A DNA stretch of 64,000 nt from RGIG6375 sp964472725 (GTDB lineage Bacteria > Bacillota > Clostridia > Oscillospirales > Oscillospiraceae): assembly GCA_964472725.1 (NCBI GenBank), contig CAYYLZ010000005.1:1-64000 (forward strand). Reading direction: 5' to 3'. The notes under the pieces are model-generated. The model worked only from the letters and a program-made list of their open reading frames with translations. It was not told where the DNA came from and made no database searches. How positions within the stretch are numbered: position 1 is the first letter of the stretch; each line of letters begins with the position of its first letter. Below are positions 8,602-17,774 of the stretch, piece by piece. A program made the translations under genes and the position numbers.

Positions 8602-10347
8602 TCATACTTTCATTGCGTTTACACGTTCCTCGTCGGGAGTGACGAAAATCGTTTTGTAATCCGTGTAGATAACCATTCCGGGTTTAGCCCCGCCGGGTTT
8701 CTTCACGTATCTGACCTTGGTATAATCAACAGGCACCTTTGTGCCGCCACGTCCCTTGGAGTAAAAGGCGGCAATGCAGGCTGCGTCCTCAAGGGTCTCC
8801 GCGTCAGGCTCAGCACCCATTGTGGATATGATAACGTGAGCGCCGTGTGTCTTCTGGGTATGGAGCCAGGTATCGCCCCGGTATGCTTCTTTAAGGGTCA
8901 GCTTATCGTTCTGCAGATTATTGCGGCCGCAGTATATGCTCACGCCACTTCGGGACACAAAGTGCATGGGTTTGGACTCCGGAGTTTTCATTTTTTTCTT
9001 GTTCTGCTCGCGGATATAGCCCGTTTCCGTCAGTTCCCGGCGGATATCCGATATATCCTTTATACCATCCGCTCGAGCAAGCTCTTCAAGAACACTCTCG
9101 AAATACTCCAGCTCCTTTTCCGCATTGTCGATTTGCTCCGTCAGGTACTTTTCCGCATTCTTGGCTTTGGTATACTGCTTATAATATTTCGCCGCGTTCT
9201 GCTGAGGCGAAAGCTTGGGGTCGAGTGGTATTTCAATATCCTCGCAGGCTTCGGAATAGAAGTTCTGCGCAACAAGACTTTTAGCGCCGCGCTCCATGCG
9301 ATAAAGATTGGCTTTGATAATATCTCCATATTCACGCAACTGCTCACGGTCAAAGGTTGCTTTCAGCTCTTCCATCTGCACGGCAAGCTTTCTCGCCGTT
9401 CTGTCACGCAGATTTTTAACAGTCTTCTGTATTGCCTGCCCGCGCTGTGCCACGTGGTCAAGGCGTTCCCGCTCCGTATAGAATTCATCAAGAAGCTGGG
9501 AGAAGCTTTCAAAGCTGCTTACCTTATACGCATTTTCATACTGCTTAACCCAGAAGCAATATATGTCGCGGGGCTTTTCGCCGTCGCTGAGCATACAGGG
9601 TGTAAAGCGGCTTTCGTTTACTGCCGCCGCAAATGCATTTTTTGCTGAAATCAGCGCCGCAGGGTCTATTTCCCCCACTTTGGCAGATACATTGCCGCAG
9701 GCAGCGTATACTATCTCTCTCGCACCGAGAGGCGATATACCGCAAAATGTGTCTATCAGCCATTTATCCGCGCTGCGTTCCGCCGGCGCTTCGCTGAGCA
9801 CCTCGACAAATTCGTCGTCGCTGCAGTACAAAAGCTCGGGCTTATCCGGCTTCGGCGGCAGATGATAGAACATTCCCGGCAGAAGCTGGCGCTTTTCCGA
9901 CATTTCCGCGTCTATCTTGCGGAAGCAGTCGATAATGCGGTCATTCTCGTCCGTGAGAATAAGATTGGGGTGCTTGCCCAACATTTCGCACATAAGGTGA
10001 CGTCTTACGGAAACACCCATTTCATCGTATGCACTCAGCTCGATATCCAGCATTCTTTCCGAGGAAGGCTGGGTAACAGACACGATTTTCGCACCTGTAA
10101 GATGCTTTCTGAGAAGCATGCAGAACATGGGCGGAGTCTGCGGATTTTCACGACTGATTCGGGTAAGGTGGACTCGCGCGCTGCCGCTGCCGGAGGATAT
10201 AAGTAATTTATTGCTGCCACGCGCACCGCGAAGGCTGAGAATGAAAACGTCTTTTTCCGGCTGCTGTACCTTGTCTATCTTCATCTCAGCGATATCATTA
10301 TTCAGTTCATAAGCCAAACCTGATATACAAACTGCGTCAAGCGGCAT
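8602..10347 (-). CDS. rqcH: RqcH / NFACT family ribosome quality-control factor
   Basis: It has 581 aa with an NFACT-N domain at the N-terminus (including MLGKHPNLIL), a central helix-hairpin/coiled-coil region (about 270-440) and a C-terminal NFACT-R domain (YRGDTWLHTQKTHGAHVII). RqcH homologues bind stalled 50S-peptidyl-tRNA and direct Ala-tail addition; older names include fibronectin-binding protein FbpA. AGGAGG precedes the ATG. Transcription probably starts after the hairpin at 10368-10399 or by readthrough from mrnC. Confidence 0.93.
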   Translation of the reverse strand: MPLDAVCISGLAYELNNDIAEMKIDKVQQPEKDVFILSLRGARGSNKLLISSGSGSARVHLTRISRENPQTPPMFCMLLRKHLTGAKIVSVTQPSSERMLDIELSAYDEMGVSVRRHLMCEMLGKHPNLILTDENDRIIDCFRKIDAEMSEKRQLLPGMFYHLPPKPDKPELLYCSDDEFVEVLSEAPAERSADKWLIDTFCGISPLGAREIVYAACGNVSAKVGEIDPAALISAKNAFAAAVNESRFTPCMLSDGEKPRDIYCFWVKQYENAYKVSSFESFSQLLDEFYTERERLDHVAQRGQAIQKTVKNLRDRTARKLAVQMEELKATFDREQLREYGDIIKANLYRMERGAKSLVAQNFYSEACEDIEIPLDPKLSPQQNAAKYYKQYTKAKNAEKYLTEQIDNAEKELEYFESVLEELARADGIKDISDIRRELTETGYIREQNKKKMKTPESKPMHFVSRSGVSIYCGRNNLQNDKLTLKEAYRGDTWLHTQKTHGAHVIISTMGAEPDAETLEDAACIAAFYSKGRGGTKVPVDYTKVRYVKKPGGAKPGMVIYTDYKTIFVTPDEERVNAMKV

Positions 10348-10367
10348 TTGAGACCCTCCTATCCTAT

Positions 10368-10399
10368 TAAAGCCGGGAAACTATGATTTCCCGGCTTTA
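10368..10399 (-). terminator. Hairpin after mrnC
   Basis: A 13-bp perfect stem (TAAAGCCGGGAAA / TTTCCCGGCTTTA) with a six-base loop lies between mrnC and rqcH. It ends the metY-mrnC unit. The following T run is weak, so partial readthrough into rqcH is possible. Confidence 0.65.
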
Positions 10400-10402
10400 T
10401 AG

Positions 10403-10816
10403 TTAAGTTTCGATTATCTTAGTTGTAATGGCGGTGAACAGTTCGTTAATGCGGTCTTTATCGCCCTTGAGCCAAAGCCAGCCGAAAAGGGCTTCAAAGC
10501 CCGTAGCGGCATGGTAATCGGCAATGCTCATGTGCTTGGGCACCGAGTTTACGCGGGTATTTCTGCCTCGCTTATAAACGCGCTGTTCATCTTCTGTGAG
10601 CACCGGTTCAAGCAGCTTTATAAACTCCGCCTGAGCCTTGGCGTTTACGATCTGCACAGTATCCTTGTGCAGACTGCCGGAGGTCGCTTTTCCGCCGTTT
10701 GCCAACCAGGAGCGCACCATAAGTTCAAAAACGGCGTCGCCTACGTGAGCCAGCGCAAGACTGCTCAGCGAACCAAGCTGCTCGCTATCCATGTGCTGAG
10801 TAAAATAATCTGTCAA
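10403..10816 (-). CDS. mrnC: Mini-ribonuclease III
   Basis: It has 137 aa with an RNase III catalytic domain but no dsRNA-binding domain, as in MrnC, which matures 23S rRNA ends. The signature LALAHVGDAVFELMVRSWL carries the conserved Asp and Glu. The start appears to be TTG at 10816 with GAGGG six bases upstream, overlapping the end of metY; an internal ATG eight codons later lacks a ribosome-binding site. It is separated from metY by three bases and so is co-translated with it. Confidence 0.93.
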   Translation of the reverse strand: MTDYFTQHMDSEQLGSLSSLALAHVGDAVFELMVRSWLANGGKATSGSLHKDTVQIVNAKAQAEFIKLLEPVLTEDEQRVYKRGRNTRVNSVPKHMSIADYHAATGFEALFGWLWLKGDKDRINELFTAITTKIIET

Positions 10817-10819
10817 TCC

Positions 10820-12097
10820 TCAACCCTCAAGCGCCTGCTTGATATCGGCAATGATATCATCGGCGTTCTCGATACCGACGCTGAGACGGATAAGGTCTGC
10901 AGTAACACCGGCCTCGATGAGTTCCTCATCGTTCATCTGTCTGTGGGTGGTGGTTGCAGGGTGCAGCACACAGGTACGGGCGTCGGCAACATGGGTTACT
11001 ATAGCAGCCAGCTGCAGGCGGCTCATGAACTTGCTTGCGCCTTCCTTGCCGCCCTTGACGCCGAAAGAAATAACGCCGCAGGAACCGTTGGGCATATACT
11101 TCTGAGCCAGTTCGTAATACTTGTTGTCCTTAAGACCGCAGTAATTGATCCAGCTAACGTTGGGATGGCCTGCAAGGAATTCAGCCACCTTCTGAGCGTT
11201 CTCACAATGTCTGGGCATACGTACATGGAGGCTTTCAAGTCCGAGATTGAGCATATAAGCGTTCATGGGAGCCTGTCCGCAGCCGAAGTCACGCATAAGC
11301 TGAGCGGTTGCCTTGGTTACAAAGGCCTTCTCACGGCCGAACTTCTTGGTGTAAATAACTCCATGATAGCTGTCGTCGGGAGTGGTAAGGCCGGGATACT
11401 TCTCCGCATGAGCGTCCCAATCAAACTTGCCACTGTCAACGATAACGCCGCCAACGGTACCGGCATGACCGTCCATGTACTTGGTGGTGGAATGAGTAAC
11501 GATGTCTGCGCCCCATTCGATGGGTCTGCAGTTTACTGGAGTTGCGAAGGTGTTATCAATAATGAGTGGTACGCCGTGGGCATGAGCAGCCTTGGCGAAC
11601 ATCTCGATATCCAGCACACAGAGAGAGGGATTGGAGATGGTCTCGCCGAATACCAGCTTGGTGTTTTCCTTGAACGCTGCGTTGAGTTCTTCCTCAGTGC
11701 AGTCGGGAGAAACGAAGGTAACCTCGATGCCCATCTTCTTCATGGTAACGGAAAGAAGGTTGAAGGTACCACCATAAATCTGGGAAGAGCTTACGATATG
11801 ATCGCCGCAGTTACAAATATTGAACACCGCGAGGAAGTTTGCTGCCTGACCGGAGGAAGTAAGCATAGCAGCGCAGCCACCCTCAAGGGCAGCTATCTTT
11901 GCAGCTACCATGTCACAGGTAGGATTCTGAAGACGGGAATAGAAATAGCCCTCAGCTTCAAGGTCAAAAAGCTTTCCCATTTCCTCGCCGGTTTCGTATT
12001 TGAAGGTGGTACTCTGGATAATAGGAATTACTCTGGGTTCACCGGACTTAGGGGTGTAACCGGCCTGAATGCAATTAGTTTCAATTTTGTAGCTCAT
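10820..12097 (-). CDS. metY: O-acetylhomoserine sulfhydrylase (Cys/Met metabolism PLP enzyme)
   Basis: It has 425 aa of the Cys/Met gamma-replacing PLP family. It makes homocysteine from O-acetylhomoserine and sulfide. THSTTKYMDGHA carries the PLP lysine; ETISNPSLCVLDIE and LIIDNTFATP are family landmarks. The length (about 425-430 aa) and the LEGGCAAMLTSSGQAA segment favour MetY over MetB/MetC. AGAAGG precedes the ATG. It follows the GerMN lipoprotein gene by 22 bases and precedes mrnC by three, so it rides in an operon headed by a two-component system. No SAM or T-box leader is seen. Confidence 0.93.
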   Translation of the reverse strand: MSYKIETNCIQAGYTPKSGEPRVIPIIQSTTFKYETGEEMGKLFDLEAEGYFYSRLQNPTCDMVAAKIAALEGGCAAMLTSSGQAANFLAVFNICNCGDHIVSSSQIYGGTFNLLSVTMKKMGIEVTFVSPDCTEEELNAAFKENTKLVFGETISNPSLCVLDIEMFAKAAHAHGVPLIIDNTFATPVNCRPIEWGADIVTHSTTKYMDGHAGTVGGVIVDSGKFDWDAHAEKYPGLTTPDDSYHGVIYTKKFGREKAFVTKATAQLMRDFGCGQAPMNAYMLNLGLESLHVRMPRHCENAQKVAEFLAGHPNVSWINYCGLKDNKYYELAQKYMPNGSCGVISFGVKGGKEGASKFMSRLQLAAIVTHVADARTCVLHPATTTHRQMNDEELIEAGVTADLIRLSVGIENADDIIADIKQALEG

Positions 12098-12119
12098 ATT
12101 GTTCGCCTTCTTTATAATT

Positions 12120-13421
12120 TTATTCTATGATCAAATCAATGTATTGCTCAATGTTTTCAAGGTAGCGTCGTCCCTCTACAGTTACCGTCACCTGACTTGC
12201 CGCGCCGCTGTCAATAACCGAAGCGGCTATTGCGCAGGAGGCCAAGGTTGCCACTCTTGATTCGCCTCCGCCAAAGAGCGCCGCTGTAAGATCTACGGCA
12301 CATACACCGTTTACTGTTTCTATGCCGATAAGTTGCACAGCCGCGGGAACAACTCGCTCATAACCTCCGATGTCGTCGAGAGCAAGAACATATCTTACGA
12401 TAATTTCCTCTACACTCAATTCGGGGTCTCTATCGATTATCACCGGCGTCTTTATCATTTTACCGGTGCCTTCATTGCCAAGATATACGGTTGCAAACAA
12501 CTTTGACACTTCCTGAGGGTCGTATACGATATCCTCGAATGCGGTGAACGAGTCACTAATATCTATATACTCATATCCCTCCGCCGCTTTTCCCTCCACA
12601 AGGAACATTACTTCATCTATATTGTCCAGTCCTACAAGGGAATTGACAATAGAGTATATTGTCAATCGCTGCCCCGATGCTGTATCAGGTCTGTTATCGA
12701 TAAATTCCTTCGAGAAATTTACGACACATACACCGTTTTTAAGTTCTGCTGAAAGCAACCTCGTACCGGCAGGCACAGACGGCCGCAGTCCTTCTGCCTG
12801 CGTAGATTTGATAAGTTCTTCCACAACGTACTCTGCAAGCAACACATCCTGTCTTACAGTAAGAATGCGATATTCCGTGCGAAGATAATAGTTGTTTGCG
12901 TCTGGAAAATACAGACATATTCTCTTTTCAAGTTCGTTGGTATCCGTATCTTCAATTATCATCATGCGAGCGTCAAGCTTTTCGTCAACCAACTTCTCGT
13001 CCACATATATATTGAGATACTCCACCTCACTGATTCCGCACAGCGTAAGTGTCAAACAGCATTTTATCGCCGATTTTTCCAGTTCTGTCAGCAGCAGATA
13101 TGCCGGCGAAAGACTTACGTCAATAACGCTGCCCTCAAGTTCATAGGAATATATTCTAGTTCCCTTTACCAGTGCGGTTTCAAGTCCACTGTTTTCCGGC
13201 GGCTGACTGAGGTAATCCAGCGCATTGTTTATCATATCCTCATTTTCAGACAGGTAATAGTCAAACGCTTCTATATAATCTCCGCCGTTTTCATAGGAAC
13301 TGCTGTTGATATAATATACTGACAGCTTATCCTTGTCGGCATTATCGTTTTCTGCGGCGCAGGAAGCCAAGCCCAGTATTATTGCAGCAGTTATAAGGAC
13401 GGCAAACAATTTTTTAAGCAT
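12120..13421 (-). CDS. Lipoprotein with three GerMN-type repeats
   Basis: The 433-aa product has a lipoprotein signal with lipobox LGLASC (Cys21), so it should be anchored outside the membrane. Three GerMN-like units are visible at about 35-145, 190-285 and 330-420, each with an alternating strand after a 'G...L' turn (LKNGVCVVNFSKEF; VNGVCAVDLTAALF). GerMN domains occur in spore-germination GerM and in actinobacterial LpqB. The gene overlaps the histidine kinase gene by eight bases, so it is probably a partner or modulator of that kinase, as LpqB is for MtrB. This role is inferred. Confidence 0.85.
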   Translation of the reverse strand: MLKKLFAVLITAAIILGLASCAAENDNADKDKLSVYYINSSSYENGGDYIEAFDYYLSENEDMINNALDYLSQPPENSGLETALVKGTRIYSYELEGSVIDVSLSPAYLLLTELEKSAIKCCLTLTLCGISEVEYLNIYVDEKLVDEKLDARMMIIEDTDTNELEKRICLYFPDANNYYLRTEYRILTVRQDVLLAEYVVEELIKSTQAEGLRPSVPAGTRLLSAELKNGVCVVNFSKEFIDNRPDTASGQRLTIYSIVNSLVGLDNIDEVMFLVEGKAAEGYEYIDISDSFTAFEDIVYDPQEVSKLFATVYLGNEGTGKMIKTPVIIDRDPELSVEEIIVRYVLALDDIGGYERVVPAAVQLIGIETVNGVCAVDLTAALFGGGESRVATLASCAIAASVIDSGAASQVTVTVEGRRYLENIEQYIDLIIE

Positions 13422-14856
13422 TTTCCGCCTCCTTATACAACGGGAACACTACCACGAATCGGGTGCCGCCGTTTTCACGCTGGGACGCTTCGACGGTTCC
13501 TCCGTGCTTTTCCACTGTATCCTTAACAATGGAAAGGCCGAGACCGCTTCCGCCTACATCACTGTTTCTCGCTTTATCCACGCGATAGAAACGATCGAAT
13601 ATATGCGGCAGATCCTCCGCGGGTATTCCCACACCTGTATCGTCGATAATGAGGTTTACCTTTTCTTCTTTTGCGTAAAGGAACACTTTAACACTGCCTC
13701 CGACAATATTATACTTTATTGCATTTTCAACTATGTTGAAAACCACCTGATGTATATCGTCGGAATTAGCCCATATTATACAATAATCCTCCAGCTGGCA
13801 TCCCACATCAACAGATTTGTTATCAGCAAGGGTGCGCAGCATTTTCATGGAGTCGTTGATGACCTGAGCCACGTCGACCACAGATCGGCTTTCCTGGCGC
13901 TTTACATCAAGTCGTGTAAGCTCCAAAAGCTTCTCTGTTATACGGGTAAGGCGTTCCGCCTCCTGCCCGATATCCACTACAAACTCCCGCAGCAGCTCCG
14001 GCGGAATATTATCGTTCTGCACTATACTGTCAGAGAGCAGGCGTATACCTGCCAATGGAGTTTTAAGCTCGTGAGACGCATCGGACACAAAGCGCTGACG
14101 CAATTCTTCCGTCTTTTGCAGACGGTCAGTAAGGGCATTGAATTCCCGCGAAAGTTCATCCAGCTCATCGTTTCCCCTGACCGGTATCCGGCTTCCGTAA
14201 TTTCCGCCCGCAACGCCTTTTATAGCACGAACTATCGACCTTAATCGTCCGTTCAGAAGTCCGGAAACGAGAAAGGCCAACAGAACAGAGGCAAGGAATA
14301 CCGCGATGGATATTTTCCACAGGTTGCCGCGCAGCGCCATCACAAGCTCCGCCTCTTCGGCGGAATACTCATATATGTACACCACGCCAAGGCTCTTCCC
14401 CCTATACATTATAGGCACGGACGCGCGACTCTTGGTGGCGTCCGAGGTAAACTCATAGGAAAAGGCAGTTTTGCCGTTCAAGGCAGAGAGTATTTCCGGC
14501 AACAGGGCGTACTTACCCACATTCCCGGAATTATCACCGCTGTCGTACAACACCATAGCGGAGGTATCCGTAACGATGATGCGAGTAAGATCCATATCGC
14601 CGATAAGGTACATAACCTTCTCGACCTCGTCCGCACTCAGCGTTCCCAAGGGCGCAAGAGACGACGCGATAACAGATTCCTGATTCTGCATCTCGCTTTT
14701 CTTGGACTCATAGAGCATAGTACGCATATTTACAACAGGGTAAATATTCGTCAGGATAAGACACGCCACTATTATCATAATATAGCCTACAGCGTACTTT
14801 AAAAGTACGCTGTTAAAGCTCGGCCATTTGAGCTTAGTCCTTAAAATAGTAGCCAA
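13414..14856 (-). CDS. Sensor histidine kinase
   Basis: It has 480 aa: TM1 about 18-38, an extracytoplasmic domain about 39-180, TM2 about 181-200, HAMP about 200-255, HisKA with H262 in SHELKTP, then HATPase_c with N (NIVENAIKYN), G1 (DDTGVGIP), F (FDRFYR) and G2 (GGSGLGLSIV) boxes. The frame opens at a TTG overlapping the response-regulator gene by 23 bases; the ribosome-binding site is poor, so the exact start is uncertain. It forms a pair with the regulator upstream and the GerMN lipoprotein downstream. The signal is unknown, probably envelope related. Confidence 0.95.
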   Translation of the reverse strand: MATILRTKLKWPSFNSVLLKYAVGYIMIIVACLILTNIYPVVNMRTMLYESKKSEMQNQESVIASSLAPLGTLSADEVEKVMYLIGDMDLTRIIVTDTSAMVLYDSGDNSGNVGKYALLPEILSALNGKTAFSYEFTSDATKSRASVPIMYRGKSLGVVYIYEYSAEEAELVMALRGNLWKISIAVFLASVLLAFLVSGLLNGRLRSIVRAIKGVAGGNYGSRIPVRGNDELDELSREFNALTDRLQKTEELRQRFVSDASHELKTPLAGIRLLSDSIVQNDNIPPELLREFVVDIGQEAERLTRITEKLLELTRLDVKRQESRSVVDVAQVINDSMKMLRTLADNKSVDVGCQLEDYCIIWANSDDIHQVVFNIVENAIKYNIVGGSVKVFLYAKEEKVNLIIDDTGVGIPAEDLPHIFDRFYRVDKARNSDVGGSGLGLSIVKDTVEKHGGTVEASQRENGGTRFVVVFPLYKEAENA

Positions 14857-15514
14857 CTCCCCACTTGGTCATGATCTTTTCCGGCTCAGCAGGAATGATC
14901 TCAAGCTTTTCGCGAAGTCTTCTGATATGAACGTCAACTGTTCTGATATCGCCCTGATAATCGTAGCCCCAGATGATAGATAGCAGATTTTCGCGGCTGT
15001 ATACCTTACCGGGGTTCTTCATAAGCAGCTCAATAAGGTCAAATTCTTTAGCGGTAAGCTCAACCTCAGTGCTCTCCCTGTAGGAGGTGCGGCGTTCTGT
15101 ATCGATCTTGATATGACCGCTGGTAAGCACATTGGCACTTGCAGCCTGCTCGATCATGGAAGAACGTCTGAGCAGCGCTCTCACTCTTGCCTTAAGCTCA
15201 AGGATATTGAAAGGTTTGGTAATATAATCGTCAGCGCCATATTCAAATCCGATTATCTTATCGGTATCCTCGCTCTTTGCGGTGAGCAAAATGATAGGCA
15301 CCTTGGAAAATTCTCTTATGCGCATACATGCCTCAAGGCCATTGAGCTTGGGCATCATGACGTCCATAATAATGAGGTTGAAATCTTCATTGCGAGCCAG
15401 TTCCACAGCCTCTTCGCCGTCATAGGCCACATCTACCTTATAGCCTTCGTTTTCAAGATTAAAGGTTATTCCTTTAACCAACAGCTTTTCATCGTCCACA
15501 ACAAGAATTCTCAT
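14834..15514 (-). CDS. OmpR/PhoB-family response regulator
   Basis: It has 226 aa. The receiver domain has acidic DD at 7-8, phospho-acceptor D51 (LIIMDVMMPKLNG) and Lys in the ITKPF segment. The C-terminal winged helix has the ENLLSIIWGYDYQGDIRTVDVHIRRLREKLE core. It overlaps the ComEA-like gene by four bases and the kinase gene by 23, so all are translationally coupled. It is close in sequence style to PhoP/WalR-type regulators; targets are unknown. Confidence 0.96.
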   Translation of the reverse strand: MRILVVDDEKLLVKGITFNLENEGYKVDVAYDGEEAVELARNEDFNLIIMDVMMPKLNGLEACMRIREFSKVPIILLTAKSEDTDKIIGFEYGADDYITKPFNILELKARVRALLRRSSMIEQAASANVLTSGHIKIDTERRTSYRESTEVELTAKEFDLIELLMKNPGKVYSRENLLSIIWGYDYQGDIRTVDVHIRRLREKLEIIPAEPEKIMTKWGVGYYFKD

Positions 15515-15930
15515 TTTTCTGTCTCCTCTTGATTCAAATCACTTACACATATACTGTCTTTTATCTTCTCGTAAATACCGGCTCCAATTCCTGACACGTC
15601 CATGATGTTGTACCTGTTTTGGAATTCACCGTTTGCCTCCCGGTGCGCCACAATTCGCTCCGCAATAACCGGGCCTATACCCGGCAGGGTCTCAAGCTCA
15701 GCGGCTGAAGCGGTATTTATATTCACAAGTAATGCGGGTTCCTCTGCTGACGGAGTTTCTTCGGCATTCGTCTTGGCTTCGGCACTTTTCTCTACGCTCA
15801 CGGTATATGTATCCGAGAACTTTTGAAAATCCATCTTAGCTTTGAAATATCCCACGCTGAAGCTGAGCACTGTAATTATCATCACAGCCGAGATGATTAT
15901 CAATACCTTGAAGTTTACCGAAGTTCTCAT
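15511..15930 (-). CDS. ComEA-like helix-hairpin-helix membrane-anchored protein
   Basis: It has 139 aa: an N-terminal membrane anchor (about 8-28), an acidic/Ala-rich spacer, then a ComEA-type double HhH domain (NINTASAAELETLPGIGPVI...VSGIGAGIYEKIKD). ComEA binds incoming DNA at the outer face during competence. No comEC lies beside it, and unlike full-length ComEA it lacks an obvious SLBB-like region. It heads the operon containing the two-component system. It may be a DNA receptor or a HhH domain reused in the envelope. Confidence 0.85.
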   Translation of the reverse strand: MRTSVNFKVLIIISAVMIITVLSFSVGYFKAKMDFQKFSDTYTVSVEKSAEAKTNAEETPSAEEPALLVNINTASAAELETLPGIGPVIAERIVAHREANGEFQNRYNIMDVSGIGAGIYEKIKDSICVSDLNQEETEK

Positions 15931-16166
15931 TTCACAGCACCGTTTGTTCCCAAGATTTTTCCTGCCAATATATTTTCCGTATTTCGTCTAAACCAGGTTA
16001 TTGCCCTTGCATTTACCCCGGTTTTATTGATATAATAAATTACCGTCTTGAAAAAGTAAATTGTCTATTTGCAAGATATTGCTTAATATTTTACCGAATT
16101 AAACAGCAAAATTAACTATTACAATTACTTTAGTACTTTATTATATCACATTTTTCGGAGTTTGCC

Positions 16167-17549
16167 ATGAAAAAATACAAATTCTTTTCATTTATATTGA
16201 TAATTAGCTTGCTTTTTTCCATTTTCGCACTGTCGGCTTCAGCCATTGACCAACCATTCATTGAAGCGCGTGCCGCAATACTGGTAAACGCCGACACCGG
16301 AGAGGTTTATTATGAAATGAATGCTGATACCGTCCTCCCTCCTGCCAGTATCACCAAAATTATGACGGCGCTGCTTGCCCTTGAGGCTATCGAGCGCGGT
16401 GATATCGCCCTTGAGGATATGGTAACCGCCTCCAACACTTCCCACAACGACCTTACCCTTGACGGAAGCAGTCAGAATATCGTCCCCGGTGAAACCATGA
16501 GTCTCGAAGGCCTGCTCTACTGCATGCTGGTAAGCTCCGCAAACGAAGCATGCAACATAATCGGCGAACACATTACAGGCGGCAGCATTTCCCAGTTCAT
16601 TAAGCTTATGAACGCCCGCGCTAAGGAACTTGGCTGCTCCAACACCAACTTCGTCAACGCTCACGGACTACCTTCCGACCAGCAGTACACCACCGCAAGA
16701 GACATTTCCCTCATCGCAGCGGCAGCTCTTGAATACCCCATATTTGTAGAGATTGTCAACACCGTTTATAAGGAGATCGAACCTACAAACAAGTCGGACT
16801 CCCGCTATTTGATGAATACCAACTATCTTATAAACCCCGACCGCTCTCAGTATTATTACAGCGAAGCCCGCGGCATCAAAACCGGCAGCACCGAAGCCGC
16901 CGGTCAGTGCCTCACATCTTACATCGTGAAAGATGACGTAACTGTGATTTCCGTACTCCTTGGCTGTGAGATCGCAGAACACGAGGATGGTACATACGAA
17001 GTAAAAAGCTTCACTCAAACCAAAAAGCTCATGCAGTGGTTCATAAGCAACTACAGTCTGAAAGATATAATCAGCACAACGGATCTCATCTGCGAGGTTC
17101 CCGTAGAAATGGCCGAAGGCACAAACTCCGTAGTCGCCCGCCCACAAGAGAATGTTTCAATGCTCCTCCCCAACGACGTTGACCCCGCGGCACTCCAGCG
17201 CAGCTACACCATCACCAGCCGGCAGGAAGGCGCGGATCCGTTAACCGCCCCCGTCAACGCAGGAGATGTTTTGGGTGAAATCAGCTTTATTTATAACGGC
17301 AAGAGTTATGGCCCCGTATCCCTTGTGGCAAACACTTCCGTACAGCTTTCAAGGCTCGCCCATATGCAGCACGAAATACAGAATACACTCAACAAATCAT
17401 GGGTCAAGTGGCTTATTGTTGGTTTGATTTTTATAATCGTTATTTACATCGCTTTCATTATCCGTTACAACACCATTCGCAGACGCCGCAGAAAGGCTGC
17501 CCACGAAGCCGCCAAGCGTAACAGTTCCAAGTCCAATCCTTTCAAATAA
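16167..17549 (+). CDS. D-alanyl-D-alanine carboxypeptidase (DacF/PBP5 type)
   Basis: It has 460 aa with a signal peptide (about 1-27) and a penicillin-binding catalytic domain with SITK (S61-K64), SAN (124-126) and KTG (238-240). A C-terminal PBP5-like beta domain follows, then an unusual C-terminal transmembrane helix (about 415-437) with a basic Arg/Lys tail instead of an amphipathic anchor. It trims the terminal D-Ala of peptidoglycan stems. CGGAG precedes the ATG. It is divergent from the comEA-led operon and has its own terminator. Confidence 0.95.
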   Translation: MKKYKFFSFILIISLLFSIFALSASAIDQPFIEARAAILVNADTGEVYYEMNADTVLPPASITKIMTALLALEAIERGDIALEDMVTASNTSHNDLTLDGSSQNIVPGETMSLEGLLYCMLVSSANEACNIIGEHITGGSISQFIKLMNARAKELGCSNTNFVNAHGLPSDQQYTTARDISLIAAAALEYPIFVEIVNTVYKEIEPTNKSDSRYLMNTNYLINPDRSQYYYSEARGIKTGSTEAAGQCLTSYIVKDDVTVISVLLGCEIAEHEDGTYEVKSFTQTKKLMQWFISNYSLKDIISTTDLICEVPVEMAEGTNSVVARPQENVSMLLPNDVDPAALQRSYTITSRQEGADPLTAPVNAGDVLGEISFIYNGKSYGPVSLVANTSVQLSRLAHMQHEIQNTLNKSWVKWLIVGLIFIIVIYIAFIIRYNTIRRRRRKAAHEAAKRNSSKSNPFK

Positions 17550-17554
17550 GCCAG

Positions 17555-17586
17555 ACACCTCCTGCACCGATTAATGCAGGAGGTGT
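17555..17586 (+). terminator. Terminator of the carboxypeptidase gene
   Basis: A perfect 12-bp stem (ACACCTCCTGCA / TGCAGGAGGTGT) starts five bases after the stop codon and is followed by TTG. A second small hairpin (GTGTG / CACAC) follows immediately. Confidence 0.8.
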
Positions 17587-17613
17587 TTGTGTGAAAAATC
17601 ACACTAACATTAT

Positions 17614-17722
17614 TTAAAAATCCAACGCCTCGCCCTGCGGGCAACCGGCGTTGATGGCAAAAATCCTCCATACGCGAGGATCTTTGATAACTACTTGTGC
17701 GGCTGTGTCGCATGGAGGCTTT
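17614..17722 (-). ncRNA. Candidate small RNA or dispersed intergenic element with two terminator-like hairpins
   Basis: Read on the minus strand, a long-loop hairpin (GCCTCCAT ... ATGGAGGA) is followed by TTTTT. A second hairpin then follows (CAACGCC ... GGCGTTG with an inner GCCCGC/GCGGGC-like core), again followed by TTTTT. Two stem-then-T units on one strand, with no coding frame, fit a small stable RNA or a mobile RNA-like repeat. It lies between the convergent dac and EF-G-like genes. The sequence looks like a dispersed intergenic element of gut Clostridia, but this is recollection, not a search. Confidence 0.4.
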
Positions 17723-17731
17723 TTATGCAGC

Positions 17732-17764
17732 AAAAAGGTGCAGCCGATCGGCTGCACCTTTTTT
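17732..17764 (-). terminator. Terminator of the EF-G-like gene
   Basis: A 22-bp palindrome centred on GATC (GGTGCAGCC-GATC-GGCTGCACC) is flanked by A5 and T6 tracts. It ends ten bases from the stop codon at 17775 and should work in both directions. Confidence 0.88.
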
Positions 17765-17774
17765 AATTGTTAAA

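Noticed and set aside
12098..12119. Separate promoter or leader for metY
   Set aside because: The gap to the GerMN gene is only 22 bases and is mostly ribosome-binding site, so metY is cotranscribed.
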